Positions 27,998 to 37,219 of a stretch of DNA of 64,000 nt are shown piece by piece (positions within the stretch are counted from its first letter, which is position 1; each line of letters opens with the position of its first letter). The position numbers were made by a program, and so were the translations under genes. The notes beneath the pieces are model-generated. The model was not told the origin of the DNA, made no database searches, and saw only the letters and a program-made list of their open reading frames with translations. The stretch is from Janthinobacterium rivuli (GTDB lineage Bacteria; Pseudomonadota; Gammaproteobacteria; Burkholderiales; Burkholderiaceae_D). The stretch spans positions 186,001-250,000 of the forward strand of contig NZ_WFLJ01000010.1 of NCBI RefSeq assembly GCF_009208735.1. The letters run 5' to 3'.

Positions 27998-28905
27998 GTA
28001 CCTATGACATCCTGGTGGTCGGCGGCGCCGGCATCGACACCATCGTGCGCGTCCCTTCCCTGCAATTGCCCGTGGCCGATTCCGTGCACGTGCCGCCCAT
28101 CCGCGATTACGTGGCGCACACGGGCAATGGCGTGGCGCTCGGCTGCCACACGCTGGGCTTGCGCTGCAAGTTCATCGACTTCATCGGCGACGATGCGCAA
28201 GGCGCGGCCATCCTGCAGCGCTACAAGGAGGTCAAACTCGATTTCTCGCACATCGTCGAGCCCTCGGGCACGCGGCGCAGCGTCAACCTGGTCGACCCGC
28301 AAGGGCGCAGGATGTCGCTGTACGACGGCCGCCACCCGGAAGACGTGCGCATGCCGGCCGCCTTCTATCTGCCCTACCTGGGTCCCGCGCGCCACGCGCA
28401 CTTTTCCATCATGGGCTGGGTGGCCGAACTGTTCGATGATGCGCAAGCGTGCGGCACCACGGTGTCGACCGACCTGCACGACTGGGATGGCGTCAACCCG
28501 CACCACAAGACATTCGCCCTGCGCGCCGACCTGGTCTTCCTCAGCACGGCCGCGCTGGGCGAGCGGCGCGACGATGTCATGCGCGCCATCGTGGCGGAAG
28601 GCCGCGCGCAAGCCGTCATCGCCATGGCCGGGGCGGATGGCGCCTACCTGCTGGAACGGGGCGGCGAAACCGTGCGCCACTATCCGACGGCACGCTTGAA
28701 CTTGCCCGTGGTGGACACGAATGGCGCCGGCGACTCCTTCGTTGCCGCCTTCCTGCAGGCCTGGCTGGGCGACGCAGGCCTGGACACCGCCATGCGCCGC
28801 GGCGCCATCGCCGGCGCATTCGCCTGCGCCAGCCCCGGTACGCATGAACGCTTCATCAATCGGGAAGAACTGCACGGCTTATATCAGGCATGCACTAGCT
28901 TATGA
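27994..28905 (+). CDS. PfkB-family sugar kinase
   Basis: A 303-aa ribokinase-superfamily kinase. The N-terminal motif is GGAGIDTIVRVPSL, and the C-terminal PfkB signature is DTNGAGDSF (241-249) with catalytic base Asp247. It overlaps the amylase stop by four bases (ATGA), so it is the last gene of the maltose operon. Since alpha-glucosidase releases glucose inside the cell, phosphorylation of glucose or another hexose is the natural inference, but family members act on many sugars and nucleosides. No separate glucokinase is in the window. Confidence 0.85.
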   Translation: MSTYDILVVGGAGIDTIVRVPSLQLPVADSVHVPPIRDYVAHTGNGVALGCHTLGLRCKFIDFIGDDAQGAAILQRYKEVKLDFSHIVEPSGTRRSVNLVDPQGRRMSLYDGRHPEDVRMPAAFYLPYLGPARHAHFSIMGWVAELFDDAQACGTTVSTDLHDWDGVNPHHKTFALRADLVFLSTAALGERRDDVMRAIVAEGRAQAVIAMAGADGAYLLERGGETVRHYPTARLNLPVVDTNGAGDSFVAAFLQAWLGDAGLDTAMRRGAIAGAFACASPGTHERFINREELHGLYQACTSL

Positions 28906-28999
28906 CTTAATATTCTATCAAGCGTAGCATCGAGCTAACGGTCGCATGGCACAATGGCTGCGGATTTGACCACCGCAACCCATTCGAACCGGAGACCAC

Positions 29000-30286
29000 A
29001 TGAGAATCGAAACCCTGGCCGTGCACGCCGGCTACACCCCCGACCCGACCACCAAGGCCGCCGCCGTCCCCATCTACCAGACGGTGGCCTACGCCTTCGA
29101 CAATGCCCAGCATGGCGCCGACCTGTTCGACCTCAAGGTGGCCGGCAATATCTACACGCGCATCATGAATCCCACGCAGGACGTGCTGGAAAAGCGCGTG
29201 GCGGCGCTGGAGGGCGGCGTGGCCGCGCTGGCCGTCGCCTCGGGCATGGCGGCAATCACTTACGCGATCCAGACCATCGCCGAAGCGGGAGACAATTTCA
29301 TCTCCGCCAGCCAGCTGTATGGCGGCACCTACAACCTGTTTGCCCACACCCTGCCGCAGATCGGCATCGAAGTGCGTTTCGCCGACGCGCGCCAGCCCGA
29401 GACCTTCGCCGCGCTGATCGATGCGCGCACCAAGGCCATCTTTTGCGAATCGATCGGCAACCCGCTCGGCAACGTCACGGATGTGGCCAAGCTGGCCCAG
29501 ATCGCGCACGCGCACGGCATCCCGCTGATCGTCGATAACACGGTGCCAAGCCCCTATCTGTTCCGCCCCATCGAGCATGGCGCCGACATCGTCGTCCATT
29601 CGCTGACCAAATACCTGGGCGGCCACGGCACCACCGTGGGCGGCGCCATCATCGACAGCGGCAAGTTCCCGTGGGCCGAACACAAGGAGCGCTTCAAGCG
29701 CCTGAACGAACCGGACGTGTCGTATCACGGCGTCGTCTACACGGAAGCGTTCGGCCCCGCCGCCTTCATCGGCCGCGCGCGCGTCGTCCCGCTGCGTAAC
29801 ATGGGCGCGGCCATTTCTCCGCTGAGCGCCTTCCAGCTGATCCAGGGCATCGAGACCCTGGCCCTGCGCATGGACCGCATCTGCGACAACACGCTGGCCC
29901 TGGCCAGGCACTTGAAACAGCATCCGAAAGTCGCATGGGTCAATTACGCGGGCCTGGAAGACCACCCGGACCACGCGCTGGTGAAAAAATACATGCATGG
30001 CCGCGCCTCGGGCATCTTGTCGTTTGGCCTGAAACTGGCCGCCGGCGAAGATCCGCGCGCGGCCGGCGCCCGCGTGCTCGACGCCCTGCAACTGTTCACG
30101 CGCCTGGTCAACATCGGCGACGCCAAGTCGCTGGCCACGCATCCGGCCTCCACCACGCACCGCCAGCTCAATCCAGAGGAACTGGCCAAGGCGGGCGTTT
30201 CCGAAGACATGCTGCGCCTGTCCGTGGGCATCGAGCATATCGACGACTTGCGCGAAGACCTGGAGCAGGCCTTGAACGCCGCCTGA
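29000..30286 (+). CDS. metY: O-acetylhomoserine aminocarboxypropyltransferase (sulfhydrylase)
   Basis: A 428-aa PLP enzyme of the Cys/Met-metabolism family that makes homocysteine (with sulfide) or methionine (with methanethiol) from O-acetylhomoserine. The signatures are TLAVHAGYTPDPTTKAAAVP at the start, YTRIMNPTQDVLEKRVAALE, and the PLP lysine Lys204 in VVHSLTKYLGGHG. The length and the insertion LEDHPDHALVKKYM fit MetY and not MetB or MetZ. It is monocistronic, with a 94-bp promoter region. A decayed IS110 transposase end abuts its stop codon. Confidence 0.93.
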   Translation: MRIETLAVHAGYTPDPTTKAAAVPIYQTVAYAFDNAQHGADLFDLKVAGNIYTRIMNPTQDVLEKRVAALEGGVAALAVASGMAAITYAIQTIAEAGDNFISASQLYGGTYNLFAHTLPQIGIEVRFADARQPETFAALIDARTKAIFCESIGNPLGNVTDVAKLAQIAHAHGIPLIVDNTVPSPYLFRPIEHGADIVVHSLTKYLGGHGTTVGGAIIDSGKFPWAEHKERFKRLNEPDVSYHGVVYTEAFGPAAFIGRARVVPLRNMGAAISPLSAFQLIQGIETLALRMDRICDNTLALARHLKQHPKVAWVNYAGLEDHPDHALVKKYMHGRASGILSFGLKLAAGEDPRAAGARVLDALQLFTRLVNIGDAKSLATHPASTTHRQLNPEELAKAGVSEDMLRLSVGIEHIDDLREDLEQALNAA

Positions 30287-30287
30287 G

Positions 30288-30472
30288 GCGGCTGGCCCAT
30301 TATGCCCATCCCGAGCGCTTCGACAGTGCCAAGCAAGCCGTGGCATTTGCCGGATTCGACCTTCCTGCGCAAAGCGCTGTACATGCCCGCCATGAGGCGC
30401 AAGCGGGTGCACGTGGCATTCGGCGTGCTCAAGTCGGGAAAAATGGTGGATCCGACCTTGCACGCCGCTTGA
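30288..30472 (+). pseudogene. Decayed IS110-family transposase, C-terminal fragment
   Basis: Three pieces of the Transposase_20 (IS110) C-terminal domain survive. Frame 1, around 30292-30360, gives HPERFDSAKQAVAFAGFD. After a frame change near 30359 comes TFLRKALYMPAM, then directly RRKRVHVAFGVLKSGKMVDP, ending at TGA 30470-30472. Compared with intact IS110 transposases, the Arg/Gly-rich stretch after AFAG and the segment between PAM and the last helix are missing. That means at least two deletions, one of them frameshifting. The fragment begins within a few bases of the metY stop. No IS ends can be recognised. Confidence 0.75.
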
Positions 30473-30495
30473 CGGGGATAACGGTATCTAGGCGG

Positions 30496-31488
30496 TTACA
30501 GCGGCCGCACGGGAATGCATATCTCGCAAGACAGTTCGCCGGTGGCCGGATCCATCGCCGTGGCGGCGTAAAAGCGTTCGAAGCACGGACGCTCATCCCA
30601 CTGCAGGCCGCTGGACGGCAGCCATTCGCGCATCATGCGCGTCCACGCTTCGGCGATGGCGCTGGACGGTCCCTTGAACTGCGCCACCGCATAGCGCCCG
30701 CCAGGCAAGGTGGTGATGCTGGCACGGCCGCCCGACTGGAAAGCATCGGGCACGGCGACGCAGGCGTCGTAGCGACATTTGTCGGGCGGCGTGATGCTGG
30801 GATCGTCATGACCGATACCGTAGCAAATGGCGTCGCCCAGGCCGTGCGACTGCATCCACGGTGCGACGGTGTCGCGCCAAAAGGCGCCGATGGCGGGACC
30901 GTAGGGGCCGATATGACGTTGGCACGCCACGGTGGCGGGTGGCAGGTCGAGGATGGTGACTTGCATGGGACTCTCTCTATCAAGTGGATTGGAGTGCCCA
31001 TGGTGCTGGAAGTTCGGCCCGTTTTCCTGACCGGGATTGCGCATGGCCTGATCCGGATTGCTATCTTGCCGGCGCAGGCGCATGGCGGCCAGCATGGCGG
31101 CGTTTTTGTCGGCGACGCCGGCGCGCCAGGCCGTCGGCGTGCAGCCAAATTTCAGCTTGAAGGCGCGCGCAAACGCTTCGCCGGAACCGAAGCCCGTCGC
31201 CAGCGCGATATCCAGTATCGTTTCGTCGGGGCGGCAGGCCAGCCGCAGGGCCGCCGTTTCCAGGCGCCGGCGGCGCGCATAGTCGCCCAGCGTCTCGCCC
31301 ATCCAGGCGGCGAACACACGGTGAAAGTGGAAGCGCGAAAAATGCGCGACGTCGGCCAACCGGGTCAGATCCAGCGGCGTGTCCAGGTGGCGGTCGATAT
31401 GATCGAGCACGGCATTCATGCGTCGCGCATATTCGGCGCGAAACAGGCCGGAGGCAGGCTGTTCCGGTGAAGGGGCAGGGTAATTCAT
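30496..31488 (-). CDS. AraC-type regulator with GyrI-like effector domain
   Basis: A 330-aa protein. Residues ~15-115 are a double-HTH AraC domain (LDTPLDLTRLADVAHFSRFH, then DIALATGFGSGEAFARAFK). A polar linker of ~55 residues follows, and then a GyrI-like/SOUL-type domain (~170-330; ATVACQRHIGPYGPAIGAFW, GGRYAVAQFKGP, CFERFYAA). Relatives such as Rob and BltR-like proteins sense small hydrophobic or cationic compounds. The start at 31488 puts the AraC domain near the N-terminus; an upstream in-frame start at 31572 is possible. It is convergent with metY and divergent from the TonB receptor. Confidence 0.85.
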   Translation of the reverse strand: MNYPAPSPEQPASGLFRAEYARRMNAVLDHIDRHLDTPLDLTRLADVAHFSRFHFHRVFAAWMGETLGDYARRRRLETAALRLACRPDETILDIALATGFGSGEAFARAFKLKFGCTPTAWRAGVADKNAAMLAAMRLRRQDSNPDQAMRNPGQENGPNFQHHGHSNPLDRESPMQVTILDLPPATVACQRHIGPYGPAIGAFWRDTVAPWMQSHGLGDAICYGIGHDDPSITPPDKCRYDACVAVPDAFQSGGRASITTLPGGRYAVAQFKGPSSAIAEAWTRMMREWLPSSGLQWDERPCFERFYAATAMDPATGELSCEICIPVRPL

Positions 31489-31982
31489 GCCGCCGATTAT
31501 GGCATGAAGCCCCGGCTGAATGGAACGGCGGCAGTGTCGGCACGGGTCGATGCGCGCATTCGGCCTGGCCACGGGCTATACATCCAGACCCGAAATATTT
31601 CCTTAATGCAATTTTCGCTTGGACCACCTTCGTGGCAAACCTACCCGCCAAGCGAAATCTGTCGCCCCGATTTTTTCGTTCCCCGGATGCCACGCTGGGT
31701 CTGACGCCCGGCAAACCAAGCGAGGAATTCATAGATACCGAGAAATATTGCCTAGATACACATTGTTTCCGTTGTTTATTGGCAACATTATGTAAAACGC
31801 ACCCAGAGCGAAGTTGTATAGTTAACTAAGCCTTATGGAAAAGACTAGCTAAAGTCAATCCATGAGCTTGTCGGCAAAAAAGACGCAACAATAATTTCAG
31901 TACCGGACCGTTCAATGACACCGGTGGCTTGAATTTTGTTGTTTATTAAAAGCAATCAATTGTTTACTAGGGCTCGGAGAAT
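31489..31982. other. 494-bp divergent promoter region with nested inverted repeat
   Basis: No gene is supported here. TTTCGCTTGG (31613-31622) and CCAAGCGAAA (31648-31657) form a perfect 10-bp stem, inside which CCAC-CTTC-GTGG (31624-31635) forms a smaller hairpin. A T6 run follows about 13 bp later, a loose match to a terminator or an RNA leader. The last 230 bp before the TonB receptor are AT-rich and presumably hold its promoter. Confidence 0.45.
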
Positions 31983-34679
31983 ATGATTTTTCAAGAAAAA
32001 AAGAGCGTTCATGCGGTTAAAATCGCACTGAGCGTCATGGCAGGAAGCATTCTCATCGCCAGTCAAGTGCAAGCGCAGCAAGCCGACGTCGCCAACGATA
32101 AAATGCAGCGCGTCGTCGTCACCGGTTCCAATATTTCGCGCGTCGACATGGAAGGCCCGACTCCCATCGAGGTCGTCAAGCGCGCCGACATCGCCAAGTC
32201 CGGTGCCTCCACCGTGATCGAATTGTTAAGCAAACTGCCATCGATTTCCGTCTCTCTCGACGGCAACGATAGCGCCACCTTCGCCTCCGGTGCCTCTTCG
32301 GCCGCGCTGCGTGGTCTCGACTCCAAGTACACGCTGATTTTGTTGAATGGCCGCCGCCTGGCCAACTACGGCTTCGCGATCGGTGCGGAGAATTCCTTCG
32401 TTGACTTGAACAGCCTGCCTTTGTCGGCCATCGAATCGGTGGAAATCCTGCGCGATGGCGCTTCGGCCATTTATGGCTCCGACGCCGTCGCTGGCGTGAT
32501 CAACTTCAAGACCCGCACCAACTACCAGGGCATAGAGGGGACCGCCAACATCGGCGCCAACCAGCAGGGCGACGGCCAGACCGGCAACGTCAGCCTGACC
32601 TCGGGTTGGGGCGATTTGGAGAAGGATGGACGCAACCTGCTGTTGACGCTGGACTTGTACCGCCGCAATCCGCTGATGTCGGACAAGCATTCGAATCTGG
32701 CCGCGCACGATTTCCGCAAGTTCGGCGGCTCCGACAACCGCAAGACCAACGAATACATGGGCTGGATCCGCAACCAGAGCAGTGGCGACAAGGGTTATGT
32801 GATCCCCGGTTGTCAGGGCACCGTGGGCGTCTCGAGCACCGGAGACAATGTCTGCTTCACCAATCCCGCTACGCACCTGACGCCAAAGCAGGAGCGCGCC
32901 GGTATTTCTTCCATTTTCACGCAGCGCCTCAACAGCAGCGACGAATTGTTCCTGGAAGCCGCTTACACCCAGAACTCGTCTACCTTTATCGGCAATTCCC
33001 CCAACTTTAGCAGCGCCAACTACAAGACGGCCGGTTCGACCAACCCAGGTCTGGCGACGCTGCCGGACGGCAGCGATGGCAGCGTGAACGGCTTCATGCC
33101 TGGCGATCTGGTGCAGGTTTTCCGCAGCGTCTACGAGGCCGGCAACCGGACCTCGAAGGTCACCAGCAAGACCACGCGCGTGGTCGGCGGCTGGCGCGGT
33201 ACGCTGGGCAAATGGGATAGCGAAGGCGCAATCAGCCTGAACCAGAACAAGCTGAGCGACGACGCCGACAAGCAAGCGCTGTTGGACAAGTCGACGGCAG
33301 CCTTGCAAGCCGGCTTGCTGGGCAAAGCGGGTGGCTACGATCCGTTTGTCTTGAATAATCCGGAAAGCGCCTACTTGCCTTTCCTGACAACAACTTCGCA
33401 CCGCTCAACCTCCAAGCTGAGCAGCGCCGAATGGAAGATGAGCACGCCTGAATTGTTCACGCTGGGCGGCGAATCCGTTGGCTTCGCCTGGGGCCTGCAG
33501 GGCAGCCACGAGTCGATCGACGACGTTGCCGACCCACAGATGAAAGCGGGCAACATCGTCAACTTCGGCGCGACCAGCAGCAAGGCCAGCCGTACGGTGT
33601 ATTCCATGTACGGAGAATTAAACGTACCGATCGCTAAGCAGATTGAAATGCAATTGGCGCTGCGCGGCGACCATTACAGCGATTTCGGCAATTCCTACAA
33701 CCCGAAAGTGGCGCTCGCATGGCGTCCTAACCAGCAAGTGATGTTGCGCGGTTCGGCCACGACCTCGTTCAAGGCGCCGACGCTGCCGGAGATCGCTTCG
33801 ACCACCACCGCCTACGCCACCGTGGCCGACTGGGCGCGTTGCGGGCCGTTGGGTTACACGGGCGTGCAATGCTCCTACGGTCCCAAGGTTTACCTGTCCG
33901 GCAATCCTGATCTGAAGGCGGAAAAGGCGAAGAACTTCTCCTTGGGTATCGTCTTGCAGCCGATCAAGGACCTGTCCGCATCGCTGGATTGGTATAGCGT
34001 GCGTCAAAAGGACACCATCCAGACGCTCGATGCGCAGTACGTGCTGGATCATGAAGACACGATTCCCGGCTTCGCTGAACTGATCGGCCGCGATCCGCGC
34101 AATCCCGTGCTGGAAGCGGCTAATCCCGGTTTGAACAAAGGCCGTATCAAGGACATGAAACTGCCGTTCCAAAACGTTGGCAAGACGAATGTCGCAGGCC
34201 TGGATCTGGATGTGAAGTACTCATTCAAAGTGGGTGAATACGGCACGTTGAAATTGCGCGAGTCCAATAGCTACAATTTGAAGTACGAGCAAAGCATCTC
34301 GCCGGGCAGCGAGCCGACCGACCGTCGGGACGGCATTTACCATCCAAAATGGTCGAACACGCTGCGTATCGGCTTCGAGCGTAACGACAGCGAAGTGGCC
34401 CTGACCGCCCGTACCCGCTCCAGCACGAAGAATATTGACGATCCGACGAAACTGCAGGACGCCGCCATTACCAACAAGCGTATTGGCGCGTACACGGCGT
34501 GGGACATGAATGTCCACTTCAAGCCGGTCAAAGACCTGGATGTGAGTTTCGGCGTCAACAATATGTTCGATAAAGGTACCGTGTACTCGAACAGTGCGTA
34601 TGTCGATAACTATGTCAATGCGATGAACGATATCGTCGGCCGCTATATTTACTTGAACGCACGCTACAAGTTTAAATAA
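31983..34679 (+). CDS. TonB-dependent outer-membrane receptor
   Basis: An 898-aa protein. It has a signal peptide (VKIALSVMAGSILIASQVQA, residue ~32), then a short TonB-box-like stretch (MQRVVVTGSNISR), a plug domain (~45-165; LRGLDSKYTLILLNGRR, ILRDGASAIYGSDAVAG) and a 22-strand barrel. The barrel includes a Cys pair in PGCQGTVG...DNVCFTNP. It imports an unknown ligand with energy from TonB-ExbBD. It lacks an N-terminal FecA-type signalling domain and has no adjacent sigma/anti-sigma or ABC genes, so iron is not indicated; peptides, sugars or cofactors are equally possible. GGAG precedes the ATG. Codon use looks less GC-biased than its neighbours. Confidence 0.92.
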   Translation: MIFQEKKSVHAVKIALSVMAGSILIASQVQAQQADVANDKMQRVVVTGSNISRVDMEGPTPIEVVKRADIAKSGASTVIELLSKLPSISVSLDGNDSATFASGASSAALRGLDSKYTLILLNGRRLANYGFAIGAENSFVDLNSLPLSAIESVEILRDGASAIYGSDAVAGVINFKTRTNYQGIEGTANIGANQQGDGQTGNVSLTSGWGDLEKDGRNLLLTLDLYRRNPLMSDKHSNLAAHDFRKFGGSDNRKTNEYMGWIRNQSSGDKGYVIPGCQGTVGVSSTGDNVCFTNPATHLTPKQERAGISSIFTQRLNSSDELFLEAAYTQNSSTFIGNSPNFSSANYKTAGSTNPGLATLPDGSDGSVNGFMPGDLVQVFRSVYEAGNRTSKVTSKTTRVVGGWRGTLGKWDSEGAISLNQNKLSDDADKQALLDKSTAALQAGLLGKAGGYDPFVLNNPESAYLPFLTTTSHRSTSKLSSAEWKMSTPELFTLGGESVGFAWGLQGSHESIDDVADPQMKAGNIVNFGATSSKASRTVYSMYGELNVPIAKQIEMQLALRGDHYSDFGNSYNPKVALAWRPNQQVMLRGSATTSFKAPTLPEIASTTTAYATVADWARCGPLGYTGVQCSYGPKVYLSGNPDLKAEKAKNFSLGIVLQPIKDLSASLDWYSVRQKDTIQTLDAQYVLDHEDTIPGFAELIGRDPRNPVLEAANPGLNKGRIKDMKLPFQNVGKTNVAGLDLDVKYSFKVGEYGTLKLRESNSYNLKYEQSISPGSEPTDRRDGIYHPKWSNTLRIGFERNDSEVALTARTRSSTKNIDDPTKLQDAAITNKRIGAYTAWDMNVHFKPVKDLDVSFGVNNMFDKGTVYSNSAYVDNYVNAMNDIVGRYIYLNARYKFK

Positions 34680-34739
34680 TCGCTGATTTCACATGGCAGT
34701 CCCCGCACTGCCATCGCTGACCATCCTCGCCAGCGCGCC

Positions 34740-34774
34740 AATGCCGTTCAGTTAAGACTGGACGGCATTTCTTT
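34740..34774 (+). terminator. Intrinsic terminator of the TonB receptor gene
   Basis: A 13-bp stem (34740-34752 with 34757-34769, one G-U pair) and loop TAAG, followed by TCTTTT on the plus strand. It overlaps the last codons and stop of the convergent NadR-like gene. No T-run follows on the minus strand. Confidence 0.75.
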
Positions 34775-35843
34775 TGTCTGCCACCTGGCCAGCACCCTGC
34801 ATGGTCAGGAAGCGCGGCGCCAGCACTTGCGCCACCTGCCTGACCCTGTCAGTCACCGCCCCTGACACATGGACAAAGGCGATCCCCCGCCGCGCCAGTT
34901 CGTCCCTGTACCACGCATGCTGGCGCGCGCGGAAGTCCTCGTCGCGGCGCGTGCCGTCCTGGATGAAGGGGAAATCGGGGGCGCACAGCAGCACCAGGTC
35001 GTAGCGGTGTTCGGCCAGCCGCGCCAGCTCCGGCTCCGCCTTGCCGAACATCTCGACGCAGTAGAAATACGTCGTCATGGGCGAGGTATCGCAAAACAGC
35101 CAGCGCCGCGCCTGTGCGGCAGCGGCAGCTTCACGCTTGAGCTGCTCCCGGCCGATCTTCAGCAGATCATCATAAGCCAGCACGCCATCCTGGCTTTCCC
35201 ACAGTTCGCGGCCATATTCGGCCACCCATTCCGTCTCGAAATGGCGCGCCAGCGCCTGCGTCAAGGTCGTCTTGCCGCTCGATTCGCCACCGAGCACGCA
35301 CACGCGCATGACGAAATCGGCGCGCACAATGGGCGACAGGAAGGCGCTGTGCGCCTGCGGGTCTTGCCTTACCCGCGTTCCGGAAACGGGCACCAGCGCT
35401 CTCGCCTGGTCCACGCTCGCGTGCGCCACCGGCCCGCGCGCGTAATGGCGTTGCAGCACCTGGGCAAAGCCGGGGCCGTAGTCTTCGCTGGTGAACACGG
35501 CATCGACGGGCAGCGCCAGCACCGTCCAGCACAGCCAGCCCATGAAATGACGATGGACGTCGCCATCGTCATCGTTGTGCGGCAAAATCCGCGCCGGCAT
35601 GCCGCGCGCCGCGCACAGGGCGGCCAGGCGCGCATCGTCCAGCACCACGATCGAAGCCTGGGGAAATTGCGCGCGCAGCCACCGTTCCCGGCGCGCCGGC
35701 TCATAGCCGGGAAATTCGGGCTTGGTGTAGCTGACCAGCAGCAGTTCTTCGCAAGCGTCTTGCGCACGCTTGATCAACAATTCATGGCCCCGGTGCAGCG
35801 GGCAAAATTTACCGACCACGAGGCCGCGTTTATAAAGGTTCAT
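34752..35843 (-). CDS. NadR-like NMN adenylyltransferase/ribosylnicotinamide kinase
   Basis: A 363-aa cytoplasmic protein. Residues 1-~175 are a nucleotidyltransferase with GKFCPLHRGH (HxGH at 17-20) and the second motif VSGTRVRQDP. Residues ~180-350 are a P-loop kinase with Walker A GGESSGKTT and the CDTSPMTTYF region seen in the ribosylnicotinamide kinase of NadR. Together they would turn nicotinamide riboside into NMN and then NAD. The regulatory HTH of enteric NadR is absent. The start ATG overlaps the TGA of the ligase gene (ATGA), so it is the seventh and last gene of the MoxR-vWA operon. There is no PnuC transporter gene beside it, unlike many stand-alone homologues. Confidence 0.88.
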   Translation of the reverse strand: MNLYKRGLVVGKFCPLHRGHELLIKRAQDACEELLLVSYTKPEFPGYEPARRERWLRAQFPQASIVVLDDARLAALCAARGMPARILPHNDDDGDVHRHFMGWLCWTVLALPVDAVFTSEDYGPGFAQVLQRHYARGPVAHASVDQARALVPVSGTRVRQDPQAHSAFLSPIVRADFVMRVCVLGGESSGKTTLTQALARHFETEWVAEYGRELWESQDGVLAYDDLLKIGREQLKREAAAAAQARRWLFCDTSPMTTYFYCVEMFGKAEPELARLAEHRYDLVLLCAPDFPFIQDGTRRDEDFRARQHAWYRDELARRGIAFVHVSGAVTDRVRQVAQVLAPRFLTMQGAGQVADKRNAVQS

Positions 35844-37219
35844 GCCACTGCTTCCCGCAAATCCGAGGTGTATTGAATGATCTTGTCTTCCGCCAGCAAG
35901 GTCTCGACCGTGATGGCGCCGAAAAAAGGCGCGAGCAAGGCGCGCGCCCGGTCCGCCTGCGGCATGGCGTTCGGCGCCAGGCGCAGCGCGATGGCGCCAT
36001 CGCCATGCTGGTGCACGCCGAACAGGGCGATGGCCAGCGGTTTCAAGGCGTGCGTGATGTCGATATTGTTGATCCACTCGCCGTTCATCGTCCTGTAGCG
36101 CAGCGGACTGCGCCCGGCCAGCCCCACCAGCACGGGGCCATGCGGGCCATGCGCCAGCGACGCGTAATCGCCCGTGCGGTAGCGCACCAGGGGCAGGCAA
36201 AAGTTAAAACCGCCCGTCACCGTGATTTCGCCGCGCACCCCATCGGCCACGGGCTGGCCGCGGCTATCGAGGATTTCCACGTACAGCCGATGCTGCAGCA
36301 GCACGTGGCCGCCCGCCTGCTCATCGAAGACGGCCACCGGCCCCACCTCATTGAGCGAATAGATGTCGAGCACGGGACAGCCGAAACGCGCTTCCAGGCG
36401 CGCGCGCATGCCGGGCAACAGCATCATCGAGACGGACATCAGCGCGGACGGCTTGTGCGTCATCGGCAGAGTCAGCAACTCGGCAAACGAGATGGGATCG
36501 CCCGCGATCAGTTCGGGCGCCATGGCGTCGAGGTAGCGCGCGCGGTCGTCCGGGTGGCGCCAGTCGTCCGGGTGCAGGTTGATCTTCGCCAGGCCCGATT
36601 CGTTCATCGTGGGGGTGACGGAAACGTAGGTAAAGCAGCGGCGCTGGTGCCCCAGCAGCATCACGCCCACCTGCCCCGCGCCATGGCGCAGGGTCACGCC
36701 GAAGCGGCGCAGCGCGCGCTTGTGGAAGGCCAGGTAGCGCCCCGCCACCAGCGGGTGCGAGGCGATCAGCAAAGGGTGGCCCGTGGTGCCCGTGGTCTGG
36801 AAATTGATCATGCGCGCCAGATCCGCATCGTCGGGCACGAAGGCGGCGATGTCGTGCGCCAGCTCGGCGCGGCTGATGGGTGCCACGTCCGCCAGGCGGG
36901 CGGGCGGTGAACCGCAGGCGCGGTAATGCGGCACCGTGGCGTAGACCGTCTGGAGAAAATCCGCCAGCCAGGGCGGCGGCGCGGCATCGCTCCAGCCGAT
37001 CGCCGCCGCCATGACTTCCTGCTCATACGCGCGCAAGGCCGCCACTTCCCCGGCCAGCAGCTTGTTGCCGCTGCGGTTGCGGTATACGGGGGCGCAAGGG
37101 TGGCTGCGCAAGTGCTCCAGCATGCGGCTGCCCGTTTGCGTCAGGGTGGGACAGTAGTCGCGGTCCGATTCCCAGGCGCCGCCAGGCAGATTGACGTCAG
37201 GCTTGCCAGCGAGCGTCAT
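35840..37219 (-). CDS. PaaK/CapK-like adenylate-forming ligase
   Basis: A 459-aa member of the ANL superfamily, of the phenylacetate-CoA ligase/CapK branch. Motifs are NFQTTGTTGHPLLIASHPL (P-loop-like), LDIYSLNEVGPVAVFDE (where the aromatic-x-x-Glu motif binds ATP) and YRTGDYASLA. The C-terminal subdomain is compact. It would activate a carboxylate with ATP; whether it forms a CoA thioester, an amide or only an adenylate cannot be told. Its start overlaps the previous stop (ATGA), and its own stop overlaps the NadR-like start. Such a ligase in an operon with a MoxR ATPase and a vWA protein is unexpected. Confidence 0.8.
   Translation of the reverse strand: MTLAGKPDVNLPGGAWESDRDYCPTLTQTGSRMLEHLRSHPCAPVYRNRSGNKLLAGEVAALRAYEQEVMAAAIGWSDAAPPPWLADFLQTVYATVPHYRACGSPPARLADVAPISRAELAHDIAAFVPDDADLARMINFQTTGTTGHPLLIASHPLVAGRYLAFHKRALRRFGVTLRHGAGQVGVMLLGHQRRCFTYVSVTPTMNESGLAKINLHPDDWRHPDDRARYLDAMAPELIAGDPISFAELLTLPMTHKPSALMSVSMMLLPGMRARLEARFGCPVLDIYSLNEVGPVAVFDEQAGGHVLLQHRLYVEILDSRGQPVADGVRGEITVTGGFNFCLPLVRYRTGDYASLAHGPHGPVLVGLAGRSPLRYRTMNGEWINNIDITHALKPLAIALFGVHQHGDGAIALRLAPNAMPQADRARALLAPFFGAITVETLLAEDKIIQYTSDLREAVA

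Noticed and set aside
28948-28963. Sigma-54-type promoter before metY
   Set aside because: GG-N10-GC spacing is met by chance; the -12 element lacks TTGC and nothing suggests nitrogen-type control of metY.
28906-28999. SAM-type riboswitch in the metY leader
   Set aside because: The 94-bp leader is too short and shows no recognisable aptamer pairing.
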